In this document: positions 7,494 through 15,091 of the stretch, in pieces
Numbering within the stretch: position 1 is the stretch's first letter
Layout: each line of letters begins with the position of its first letter
Origin: JAEZHK01 sp040768845
GTDB taxonomy: Bacteria > Bacillota > Clostridia > Christensenellales > Aristaeellaceae
DNA length: 64,000 bases
Reading direction: 5' to 3'
Assembly (NCBI GenBank): GCA_040768845.1
Contig: JAXGME010000002.1
Span: 248,001-312,000, forward strand
Notes under the pieces: generated by a model
Seen by the model: the letters and a program-made list of their open reading frames with translations, nothing else
What the model was told of the DNA's origin: nothing
The model's database searches: none
Translations under genes and position numbers: made by a program

Positions 7494-8656
7494 ACAGGAT
7501 CTACATGGACAACGCGGCGACCACCCGCGTATCAAAGCCGGTGCTGGAGGCGATGCTGCCTTACCTGACGGAGGCCTATGGCAATCCTTCCAGCGTTCAT
7601 TCCTTCGGCCGCGAGGCCCGCATGGCACTGGACCGCGCCCGCGAACAGGTGGCCTCGGCCCTGGGCGCGGAGCCTCAGGAGATCTACTTCACCGGCTGCG
7701 GCACGGAGTCGGACAACTGGGCCATCCGCGGCGCCGCCTACGCAAAGAAGCCCAAGGGGCGGCATCTCATCACCTCGGCCATCGAGCACCACGCGGTGCT
7801 GCACGCGATGGCGCAGCTGGAGACGGAGGGCTTTGAAGTCACCTACCTGCCGGTGGACGGCGACGGCCTTGTGAATCCCGAGGACCTGGAAAAGGCGATG
7901 CGGCCGGACACCACTCTGGTTTCCATCATGATGGCCAACAACGAAATCGGCACCGTCCAGCCCGTCGAGGCGCTGGCGAAGATCGCCAGGGCCCACGGCG
8001 CGCTGTTCCACACCGACGCGGTGCAGGCCATCGGCGTCATCCCCATCGACGTGAAGGCGCTGGGCGCGGACATGCTGTCGCTGTCGGGCCACAAGTTCCA
8101 CGCGCCCAAGGGCGTGGGCGCGCTGTACATCAAAAAGGGCGTGCGCATCAACACGCTGATGCAGGGCGGCGCGCAGGAGCGCAAGCAGCGGCCCGGCACG
8201 GAGAACATCGCCTCCATCGTGGGCATGGGCGTGGCCATCGAGCGGGCCGTATCCACCCTCGAGGCCCGGCGCGCCTATCTGATCCCGCTTCGGGACCGGC
8301 TGATTGAGGGCATCCTATCCACCATCCCGGACGTGCGGCTGAACGGCCACGCCACAAAGCGCCTGCCGGGCAACGCCAACGTGTCGGTGCGCTTCATCGA
8401 GGGCGAGGCGCTGCTTCTGAGCCTGGACATCGCGGGCATCGCAGCCTCCTCCGGCTCGGCGTGCACTTCCGGCTCGCTGGACCCCAGCCACGTGCTGCTG
8501 GCCATCGGCCTTCCCCACGAAATCGCCCACGGATCGCTGCGCTTTTCGCTGAGCGAGGAGAACACCCCCCAGGAAGTCGAATACGTCATCTCGGAACTCA
8601 AGAAAATCGTGGATCGCCTGCGGGCCATGTCGCCCCTGTTTGTGGCCCACGCCTAA
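7490..8656 (+). CDS. iscS: Cysteine desulfurase (IscS/NifS)
   Basis: PLP enzyme that removes sulfur from cysteine and hands it as a persulfide to the IscU scaffold. 388 residues, the normal length. It opens with the family motif IYMDNAATT. The PLP lysine is in SLSGHKFHAPKG (about K202), and the persulfide cysteine is in SSGSACTSGS (about C325), on the long flexible loop of the IscS/NifS group I type. The ATG overlaps the iscR stop (ATGA), so translation is coupled. Downstream iscU follows after 26 nt, so the order is iscR-iscS-iscU without hscBA or fdx, as usual in Clostridia. Confidence 0.96.
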   Translation: MNRIYMDNAATTRVSKPVLEAMLPYLTEAYGNPSSVHSFGREARMALDRAREQVASALGAEPQEIYFTGCGTESDNWAIRGAAYAKKPKGRHLITSAIEHHAVLHAMAQLETEGFEVTYLPVDGDGLVNPEDLEKAMRPDTTLVSIMMANNEIGTVQPVEALAKIARAHGALFHTDAVQAIGVIPIDVKALGADMLSLSGHKFHAPKGVGALYIKKGVRINTLMQGGAQERKQRPGTENIASIVGMGVAIERAVSTLEARRAYLIPLRDRLIEGILSTIPDVRLNGHATKRLPGNANVSVRFIEGEALLLSLDIAGIAASSGSACTSGSLDPSHVLLAIGLPHEIAHGSLRFSLSEENTPQEVEYVISELKKIVDRLRAMSPLFVAHA

Positions 8657-8682
8657 CGACCGAAAAAAATGGAGGGATCGCC

Positions 8683-9069
8683 ATGTATACCCCTGAAGTG
8701 ATGGATCATTTCACCAACCCCCGCAACGTGGGCGAAATCGAAAACGCCAGCGGCTCCGGCACCGTCGGAAACGCCAAGTGCGGCGACATCATGAAGATGG
8801 ACATCAAGGTGGAGAACGGCGTCATCATGGATGTGAAGTTCAAGACCTTCGGCTGCGGCGCGGCCATCGCCACGTCCAGCAAGGCCACGGAGCTGGTCAA
8901 GGGCAAGACCATCGACGAGGCGCTGAAGATCACCAACAAGATGGTCATGGACAGCCTGGGCGGGCTGCCCACTGTCAAGATACACTGCAGCGTGCTGGCC
9001 GAGGAGGCGCTGCATGAGGCCATCGCCGACTATAAGCGCCGGTTGGACGCGGGGGAAATCTCCGCATGA
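8683..9069 (+). CDS. iscU: Fe-S cluster assembly scaffold IscU/NifU N-terminal type
   Basis: Scaffold on which [2Fe-2S] and [4Fe-4S] clusters are built from IscS-derived sulfur. 128 residues, standard length. The start MDHFTNPRNVGEIENASG is the family signature. Cluster ligands C33 (AKCGD, with D35), C58 (FGCGAA) and C102 (KIHCSV) are all present. It lacks the zinc-type insertion of SufU, so it is the IscU/NifU kind. The start has GGAGGGAT 5 nt upstream. It is the third gene of the isc operon. Confidence 0.95.
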   Translation: MYTPEVMDHFTNPRNVGEIENASGSGTVGNAKCGDIMKMDIKVENGVIMDVKFKTFGCGAAIATSSKATELVKGKTIDEALKITNKMVMDSLGGLPTVKIHCSVLAEEALHEAIADYKRRLDAGEISA

Positions 9070-9097
9070 CGCGCGCGCCCCGTAAAGGAGTGCATTC

Positions 9098-10849
9098 ATG
9101 ATCCACGGCAACGTGGCGGGCATCCGGGATTCGGTGCTCGCCGAGCTTGAGCGGCTCTACGAGATGGAGTTTCCCCGCGACCAGTTCCTCCCCGACCGGC
9201 TTCTGGCCCTTCTGGTGCGCCACACGATGACGCTGGGGCGAGAGCTGATGGTCTACATGACCCGGGAAGGCTCCGTAATGGAGGTGGCGGTCGGCTCCAT
9301 CGCCAGCGTCGGCCTGCCGGAGCGCCACCTTCGGAGAAACACCGAGCGGCTCTCCGGCATCCGCTGCATCCACACCCATCCGGGCGGCGACGCGCGCCTC
9401 TCCGACGTGGACGAGCAGGCGCTCAGGCTGATGCGCTTTGACGCCATGTGCGCCGTGGGCGTGGCCGACGGCGTGGCCACCGGCATCTCGGCGGCGTTTC
9501 TGGGCGAGGCGGAGTACAGCCGGCTGTCCATCGTGGCCTTCGGCCCGGTCAAGCCCGGCCGCATTCCCCAGAACCTGTGGATGCGCGAGATCGACCTGGC
9601 CGACCGCCGCGTTGAGGCCGCCATCCGCCAGATGGATCGGGTGGAGGAAGCCGAAAAGGCGCTCATCATCTCCACCGACAGCGATACTTCGCTGGATGAG
9701 CTGTCCGCCCTCGCCTCCACCGCCGGGGCCATCGTGGCGGCGCGCACGCTGCAAAAGCGCAAGCCCGACCCCGCCACCTACATCGGCAGCGGCAAGGCGG
9801 AGGCGCTGGCGCTGGACTGTCAGGCGCTGGAGATCGATCTGGCCATCGTGGACGACGAGCTCACCGGCGCGCAGCAGCGCAACCTGGAGGAAGCGCTGGG
9901 CGTCCGCGTGATCGACCGCACCCAGCTGATCCTGGACATCTTCGCCCGCCGGGCGGAGAGCCGGGAGGGCAAGCTGCAGGTGGAATTGGCGCAGCTGAAG
10001 TACCGCCTGCCGCGGCTGACGGGGCTGGGCACCTCCCTGTCGCGCCTGGGCGGCGGCATCGGCACCCGCGGCCCCGGCGAAACCCGGCTGGAGGTGGACC
10101 GCCGGCGCATCCGCCGCAGGATTGACGATTTGGCCGCCGAGCTGGCCGAGCTGTCCCGCCAGCGTCAGGCCCGCCGGGACCGGCGCAAAAAGACGGACAA
10201 AACCGTGGTGGCCCTCGTGGGCTACACCAACGCCGGCAAGTCCACGCTTTTGAACGCCCTCTCGGGCGCCAATGTGCCGGCGGAGGACAAGCTCTTTGCC
10301 ACGCTGGACCCGGTGATGCGCCGGCTGCCGCTGCCGGAGGGCGGCGAATGCCTGCTGGTGGATACCGTGGGCTTTATCCGGAAGCTCCCCCACGAACTGG
10401 TGGAAGCCTTCCGGTCCACCCTCGAGGAGGCGCTGTACGCGGACCTCCTGGTGGTGGTCAGCGACCTGGCCTCCCCCCAGTATCACGCCCAGCGGCAGAC
10501 GGTGCTGGACGTGCTGGCCTCCCTCGGCGCGGGCGACAAGCCCATGCTGGAAGCGCTCAACAAGGCGGACGCGGCGGCGGACATCGGGGAGATCGAACCG
10601 CCGGACGCCATTGTGATCTCCGCCGCCACCGGCGCGGGGCTTGACCGGCTCGTGGCCGAAATTGGAAAGCGCGTACAGAAGATGCGCGCCCGGGTGGAAC
10701 TGGTCGTGCCCTACGATCGGGGCGCGGCGCTGAATCTCCTGCACCGGGAGAGTCAGATTCTCGAGGAAGAATACCTGCCCGAGGGCACCCGCGTGGTGGC
10801 GATGCTGGACGGCCCGCTGCACCAGCGGGCGCTGAAGCTGATCCGCTGA
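9098..10849 (+). CDS. hflX: GTPase HflX with N-terminal JAMM-like domain
   Basis: Ribosome-associated GTPase that can split stalled or stressed 70S ribosomes. 583 residues, longer than the roughly 420 of E. coli HflX. The HflX N-domain starts near residue 185 and includes GTRGPGETRLEVDRR (about residues 324-338). The G domain has GYTNAGKS (375-382), DTVGF and NKAD. The extra N-terminus (about 1-170) carries H92-x-H94-x7-S102-x2-D105, which matches the JAMM/MPN+ metal-binding pattern. Clostridial HflX proteins often have such an extension; its activity is not known to me. It lies 28 nt after iscU and ends at a hairpin shared with the convergent operon. Confidence 0.92.
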   Translation: MIHGNVAGIRDSVLAELERLYEMEFPRDQFLPDRLLALLVRHTMTLGRELMVYMTREGSVMEVAVGSIASVGLPERHLRRNTERLSGIRCIHTHPGGDARLSDVDEQALRLMRFDAMCAVGVADGVATGISAAFLGEAEYSRLSIVAFGPVKPGRIPQNLWMREIDLADRRVEAAIRQMDRVEEAEKALIISTDSDTSLDELSALASTAGAIVAARTLQKRKPDPATYIGSGKAEALALDCQALEIDLAIVDDELTGAQQRNLEEALGVRVIDRTQLILDIFARRAESREGKLQVELAQLKYRLPRLTGLGTSLSRLGGGIGTRGPGETRLEVDRRRIRRRIDDLAAELAELSRQRQARRDRRKKTDKTVVALVGYTNAGKSTLLNALSGANVPAEDKLFATLDPVMRRLPLPEGGECLLVDTVGFIRKLPHELVEAFRSTLEEALYADLLVVVSDLASPQYHAQRQTVLDVLASLGAGDKPMLEALNKADAAADIGEIEPPDAIVISAATGAGLDRLVAEIGKRVQKMRARVELVVPYDRGAALNLLHRESQILEEEYLPEGTRVVAMLDGPLHQRALKLIR

Positions 10850-10876
10850 CTTTCATGGCCGCCCTGCCATAAGGAT

Positions 10877-10902
10877 GCGCCCGGCGCGAATGCGCCGGGC
10901 GC
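10877..10902. terminator. Bidirectional hairpin between hflX and the sugar-ABC operon
   Basis: A perfect 11-bp stem (GCGCCCGGCGC/GCGCCGGGCGC) with a GAAT loop. No strong U-run on either side. It sits directly against the stop of the convergent YesL-like gene. Confidence 0.6.
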
Positions 10903-10903
10903 G

Positions 10904-11551
10904 TCAGTCTTCTCCAGAATTTGGCGGCGGCTCGTTTCCCAGCCGCTTCCGGTACAGTTTCACCGTCAGGTACATCGGCAGCGCGGCCCCCCAGAGCACC
11001 CAAAGCCAGCCAAAGTAGACGAATACCGCCGGAACCACCAGCGGCAGCGCCACAAAAAGCGCCTGCGCCATGAGCGCCATCAGCGTCCTGGGAAGTTCCG
11101 CCGCCGCCATCAGAAAGGCGTTTTTGACGTGGGTCTTCAGCGCGTTGTCGTAGCGCGCCATCAGCGGAAACAGCCACGTGGCCGCCATGAGCACCACCGC
11201 CGCCAGCGCGATGGAAAACACCAGAAAAAACCGGTTGACGGGGCTGGCCACGTACACCGCGTAATAGTAGTCCCCCGCGAGGACCAGAAGGGCGAGAAGG
11301 AGTATGCCCCAGGCGGCGGTCGCCTGACGGAACGCTCCGCGAAAGTCCCGAAAGAAGGGCGCAAGCGGCATGCCCTGGTCCTCCCCGCGGGCGACGCGCA
11401 TCAGCGCCGCGTACCCGGCCACCCACGCCGCGCCCGCGGTGATCACCGGGACGCAGCACAGGATGACCAGAAAATTGACGAGGATCAGGTCCGCCGCCCC
11501 GCCCAGGGCGCGCTTCAGCCCATCCCAGAAGACCGCGAGTCCATTTTCCAT
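10904..11551 (-). CDS. YesL-like (DUF624) membrane protein
   Basis: Membrane protein of about 215 residues with five to six hydrophobic segments, matching the YesL/DUF624 family. These proteins recur as the last gene of carbohydrate ABC-importer operons in Firmicutes; their molecular role is not established. Features include the N-terminal helix LILVNFLVILCCVPVITAG and conserved charged loops such as MARYDNALKTHVKNAF. The ATG at 11551 overlaps the stop of the upstream permease (TGATG); a GTG one codon earlier is an alternative. Its place after two permeases supports a role in the same sugar uptake system. Confidence 0.82.
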   Translation of the reverse strand: MENGLAVFWDGLKRALGGAADLILVNFLVILCCVPVITAGAAWVAGYAALMRVARGEDQGMPLAPFFRDFRGAFRQATAAWGILLLALLVLAGDYYYAVYVASPVNRFFLVFSIALAAVVLMAATWLFPLMARYDNALKTHVKNAFLMAAAELPRTLMALMAQALFVALPLVVPAVFVYFGWLWVLWGAALPMYLTVKLYRKRLGNEPPPNSGED

Positions 11552-12405
11552 CACTCTTTGACCGAGCCCAGCGCGACACCGGCGATGATGTACTTGCTCA
11601 GGATGAAGTACACGATCAGAAGCGGCAGCACCGACATGGCCAGCGCCAGGTATACCGCGCCGTACTCCGTCTTGTAGATGTCGCCCTTCAGGAGGCTGAC
11701 CATGATGGGCATGGTGTATTTTTCCTTCTTGGTCAGCAGGATCATCGGCAGGAATAGGTTATTCCAACTGCTCACATAGGTGAAGATGGCCTGGGTCGCC
11801 AGCGCCGGCTTCATGATGGGCAGCACGATGCGGTTGAAGGTTTTGAATTCGCCCGCGCCGTCGATGCGCGCGGAAGCCACGATGTCCAGGCTCAGCGAGG
11901 GCAGCATGTACTGCCGCATGAAGAACACCGTCATGGGCGCGGCGATGCTGGGCAGGATCAGCGCCAGGAGGTTGTTGGTCATGCCGATGCGGTACATGAA
12001 CTGGTAAAAGCCGATGGAGATCACCTGCGTGGGGATCATCATGACCGCCAGAATCATCGTAAAGAAGCTCTGTCGCAGCCGCCAGTTGTAGGCGACCAGC
12101 GCATAGGCGGTGAGGGTGGAAAAGTACACCGCGCAAACCGTCGAGCCCGTGGACACGATGAGGGAGTTGATAAAGCCCGTGGCCGGGTTAAAGATCTTGC
12201 CTGTGAGCACCTTGAGGTTATTTGCCAGGTAGCCGGAGGGGATCAGCGATATCGCGTGCTGCTGGATCTCGTAGGTGGACCGGGTGGCGTTGACCAGCAT
12301 GATCCAGAAGGGCAGAAGGCTCAGGATGGACAGCAGGATGCACACGGCATAGATGACGACGTTCAGCCGGCTCCGCTTTTGGGGGGCAAGCGATTTGCTG
12401 GTCAT
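11551..12405 (-). CDS. Carbohydrate ABC transporter permease, MalG type
   Basis: Inner permease subunit of a CUT1-type sugar importer, 284 residues with six predicted membrane helices. The cytoplasmic EAA loop that docks the ATPase is ARIDGAGEFKTFNRIVLP (about 176-193). The C-terminus with GVALGSVKE is typical of MalG relatives. It overlaps the MalF-type permease upstream by 4 nt (ATGA) and the YesL-like gene downstream by 1 nt or so, so the three are translated together. No ATPase is encoded here, so a shared MsmX/MsiK-like ATPase elsewhere is likely. Confidence 0.92.
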   Translation of the reverse strand: MTSKSLAPQKRSRLNVVIYAVCILLSILSLLPFWIMLVNATRSTYEIQQHAISLIPSGYLANNLKVLTGKIFNPATGFINSLIVSTGSTVCAVYFSTLTAYALVAYNWRLRQSFFTMILAVMMIPTQVISIGFYQFMYRIGMTNNLLALILPSIAAPMTVFFMRQYMLPSLSLDIVASARIDGAGEFKTFNRIVLPIMKPALATQAIFTYVSSWNNLFLPMILLTKKEKYTMPIMVSLLKGDIYKTEYGAVYLALAMSVLPLLIVYFILSKYIIAGVALGSVKE

Positions 12406-13391
12406 GCCATCTTCTCCTTTCCCGCCCGGCGCGCAAGCCGCATCTGTCGGCGCAGCTGCTTTCTCATGCGCGCCTCGTAGGGGTCGCGCATCATGAAGAA
12501 TACGACCGCCGAAAGCACCGCGATGAGCACGAACATCAGCATGCTGGCGGCGGCGGCGCGGTTGTACAGATAGGCGCCGCTGAAGGCCTGGGCGTAGATG
12601 AAGACGCTGGTGGTCATCGTTTCGTTGGCGGGCCCGCCGTTCCAGATGTAGAGCTTCGGAATGTCAAACATGTTCAGGCCGCCGATGAGGCTGGTGATCA
12701 GCGTGAACACCAGAATCGTGCGCATGCAGGGCAGCGTGATGCGGAAAAACGTCTGCGAAGCGGTGGCGCCGTCGATGGCGGCGGATTCAAACAGCTCCGG
12801 ATTGATGCCCAGCACGCCGGAAATCAGGATGATCGTGGTGTAGCCGTACCACATCCAGAACTGGATGAAGGCCACCACCAGCTTGGCCGCCCAGGGGCTG
12901 GTGGAGAAGTCAAAGGGCGCGTCCAGGATGTGCAGGGACATCAGCACATCGTTGACGGGCCCCACGGGGTAGCCAAAGATCGAGGCGTACAGGATGGCCA
13001 CCGTGGCCGCGGTGATGATGTTGGGCAGGTAGAACATCACCTTGAAGGCGCCCTGACCGCGGATGGTGCGGGCGCGGCTGGTGAACCAGGCCGTGAGCAA
13101 AAGCGCCAAGCCGATCTGGGGAATGAAATTGATGATCCAGATGACGATGGTGTTTTTTAGCGAATTTTGAAATGTCCCGTTATTGAGCACACTCGCGAAA
13201 TTCGCGAATGGATCTTTCAGAAAATGGAAGCTGCGCGCCGTGACGCCCTTGAAGTCCGTAAAACCGATCACGGCGGTGAAAACTGTGGGGTACAGTGAGA
13301 AAATTAGGAACATCAGGATGAACGGTATGCTGAAGATATAGCCGTACTTGGCATAGCTGACACCCTTGACCCGCTTGCCGCCCCCATGCAT
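12402..13391 (-). CDS. Carbohydrate ABC transporter permease, MalF type
   Basis: Second permease of the same CUT1 importer, 329 residues with six membrane helices. The EAA loop is SAAIDGATASQTFFRITLP (about residues 206-224). The N-terminus is short and basic (GGGKRVKGVSYAKYG) and the C-terminus is rich in Arg/Lys, consistent with a cytoplasmic tail. It lies 85 nt after the binding-protein gene, with a stable hairpin in between that probably lowers permease expression relative to the binding protein. The start at 13391 is the ATG preceding HGGGKR; GGAGGGGGGAG lies a few bases upstream. Confidence 0.92.
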   Translation of the reverse strand: MHGGGKRVKGVSYAKYGYIFSIPFILMFLIFSLYPTVFTAVIGFTDFKGVTARSFHFLKDPFANFASVLNNGTFQNSLKNTIVIWIINFIPQIGLALLLTAWFTSRARTIRGQGAFKVMFYLPNIITAATVAILYASIFGYPVGPVNDVLMSLHILDAPFDFSTSPWAAKLVVAFIQFWMWYGYTTIILISGVLGINPELFESAAIDGATASQTFFRITLPCMRTILVFTLITSLIGGLNMFDIPKLYIWNGGPANETMTTSVFIYAQAFSGAYLYNRAAAASMLMFVLIAVLSAVVFFMMRDPYEARMRKQLRRQMRLARRAGKEKMA

Positions 13392-13427
13392 GGCTCTCCC
13401 CCCTCCGGTGTGGTAAAGCGTCCGATT

Positions 13428-13459
13428 GCGCGGGCGGACGGTTTCCCGTCCGCCCGCGC
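13428..13459 (-). terminator. Intercistronic hairpin between binding protein and permease genes
   Basis: A 14-bp perfect stem (GCGCGGGCGGACGG and its complement) with a 4-nt loop, no U-run. Such hairpins after sugar-binding protein genes typically protect the upstream mRNA and partially stop transcription, giving more binding protein than permease. Confidence 0.7.
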
Positions 13460-13476
13460 GCAGTCAGGCCATGCTG

Positions 13477-14814
13477 TCAGGCGGCTTCGATGCCGAGCTG
13501 GTCGGCGACGGACTGCTTGAACGCGGCGATGGCTTCGTCGCGGCTGATGTTGCCGGCGGTGTACTGCCGGACCTGGTCGCGCCAGATGTTGTTGATGGTT
13601 TCGTCGTACTGGGTCAGGTTCTTGCCGTTGGCAAACTGGTTGGCCGGCACGAACACGTCAAACATGTTCTGGCCGCCCAGGAAGTCCAATTCGCCGTTGG
13701 ACATGGCCATCACGGTGCCGGAGGCGACGGTGTCCTTGGTGCCGCCCTCGCCAAAGAGGGTGCCGTTGGCCCAGTAGTACTGCAGGCCCTTGTCGTCGCT
13801 CTCGAGGGTGATCCACTCGATCAGCTTGGCCACGGCTTCCTTCTTCTCGGAGTCCTTGTTGGCCAGCACCCAGGTGCCGCCCCAGAAGAAGCCCACCGGC
13901 GGGTTGCAGACCGCCCAGTCGCCGTAGGTGCCTTCGCCGGCCTTGGTGCCGCCGGAGTTGCCGGCCATGACGTAGTTGATCAGCCAGGCGGGGCCGAAGA
14001 AGCCAAAGATCGGCTGCGCGCCGATGCCCTTCATGTCGGCATACCAGGCGTCGGTCCAGTCGCGGGTGTCGTTGTGGTAGCCGTTGTCCTTGAGCTTCTT
14101 GGACAGGTCCAGGAAGGCCTCGCGGGAGGGATCGATGGTCAGCTTGCCGTCCACGATCCAGCCCTTTTCGGAGCTGTTCTCCACCGCGTGCCAGATGTCG
14201 CCGTCGCCGGAGACGATGCCGTAGCCCTTGGCCTTCAGATCGGCCGCCGCCTCAAAGAACTTGTCCCAGCCGGGGCCGACCTTTTCGGCGATGGCGGCGG
14301 GATCGTCGGTGCCCCAGACGTCCTTGGCGATGGAGCGGCGGTAGATGAACGCGCCGCCGGTGGCCTGATAGCCCAGGCCCACCAGCTTGCCGTCCTCGGG
14401 ACGGGTGCCGATGTCAATGGTGTACTGGGCGATGTCCGCGGCCTTGGTTTCGGCCGCCACGTCGATGCCCAGGTCCTCATAGGTGGCCGCGTAGCTGGCC
14501 ATGTCGCCCTGGGTGTACTTCAGCACGAAGGCGGACTCCGCGCAGTACATGTCGGGCGCGTCCGCGCCGCCGGCCGCCAGCGCCTGGTCCAGCGCCGGCT
14601 GGTACAGGCCGTCCGTGGTGGCGATGATCGTGGCGTTGATCGTGTAACCGAAGTCCGGGTTCAGTTCAATGTACCGGTCGAGCATCTTGGGCACTTCGTC
14701 GGTAAAGGTGTAGAGATTGATGACGCCCTTGGACTCCGCGGAGACGGAAATGCCGCCCAGCAGCATGGTCAGGGTCATCGCGAGACACAGGGTGAACGCC
14801 AAAGTCTTCTTCAT
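13477..14814 (-). CDS. Extracellular sugar-binding protein of CUT1 ABC importer
   Basis: Solute-binding protein of family 1 (MalE-like), 445 residues, capturing a sugar outside the membrane for the two downstream permeases. A signal peptide spans about residues 1-26 (MKKTLAF, hydrophobic core, VSA-ES). There is no lipobox: the only Cys is residue 10, inside the core. This is unusual for a Gram-positive binding protein, which is normally lipid-anchored. Mature-region features include many Trp/Tyr/Asp typical of sugar clefts. The start has AGGAGGTG 10 nt upstream. Transcribed from the strong promoter at 14873-14901. The nearby fucI suggests fucose or a fucosylated glycan as substrate, but this is inference. 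Confidence 0.9.
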   Translation of the reverse strand: MKKTLAFTLCLAMTLTMLLGGISVSAESKGVINLYTFTDEVPKMLDRYIELNPDFGYTINATIIATTDGLYQPALDQALAAGGADAPDMYCAESAFVLKYTQGDMASYAATYEDLGIDVAAETKAADIAQYTIDIGTRPEDGKLVGLGYQATGGAFIYRRSIAKDVWGTDDPAAIAEKVGPGWDKFFEAAADLKAKGYGIVSGDGDIWHAVENSSEKGWIVDGKLTIDPSREAFLDLSKKLKDNGYHNDTRDWTDAWYADMKGIGAQPIFGFFGPAWLINYVMAGNSGGTKAGEGTYGDWAVCNPPVGFFWGGTWVLANKDSEKKEAVAKLIEWITLESDDKGLQYYWANGTLFGEGGTKDTVASGTVMAMSNGELDFLGGQNMFDVFVPANQFANGKNLTQYDETINNIWRDQVRQYTAGNISRDEAIAAFKQSVADQLGIEAA

Positions 14815-14872
14815 TGATCCTTAGCACCTCCTGATTTTCCACACGATTAATAAATCATGTGCATCTTCTTAA

Positions 14873-14901
14873 ATTGTAGCTGTCGAAAACGGTTTCGTCA
14901 A
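14873..14901 (-). promoter_or_regulatory. Promoter for sugar ABC-importer operon
   Basis: On the minus strand TTGACG (14901-14896), exactly 17 nt, TACAAT (14878-14873). Transcription would start about 50 nt before the binding-protein ATG. Confidence 0.85.
14884..14897. promoter_or_regulatory. LacI-family (or CcpA cre-like) operator
   Basis: CGAAAACGGTTTCG is an imperfect palindrome (12 of 14 symmetric) with a central CG, the general shape of LacI/GalR-family operators. It lies between -35 and -10, where binding would block RNA polymerase. It matches a cre consensus with about three mismatches, so CcpA and a local sugar repressor are both possible. No such regulator is in the window. Confidence 0.6.
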
Positions 14902-15045
14902 GCCCCTTTTTTCAGCATCTGGACGATTATTTTACGATACTTCCGGCTCGGGCAATGCAGCTCCGGCCCGCGCCCGCGCCTCGGATTCCCCCGGTTTTCC
15001 GCCAAACCACCCCGGCCATGCGCCCAATTGCTGCAAACGACGAAG

Positions 15046-15073
15046 GCCGCCGCGCCCAAACCGGCGCGACGGC
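15046..15073 (-). terminator. Hairpin downstream of fucI
   Basis: An 11-bp stem with one G-U pair and a 6-nt loop, about 20 nt after the fucI stop on the minus strand. The following U content is weak (CTTCGTCG), so termination may be partial and fucI transcripts may read into the ABC operon. Confidence 0.5.
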
Positions 15074-15091
15074 CCGAAAACGTTTTATGCG

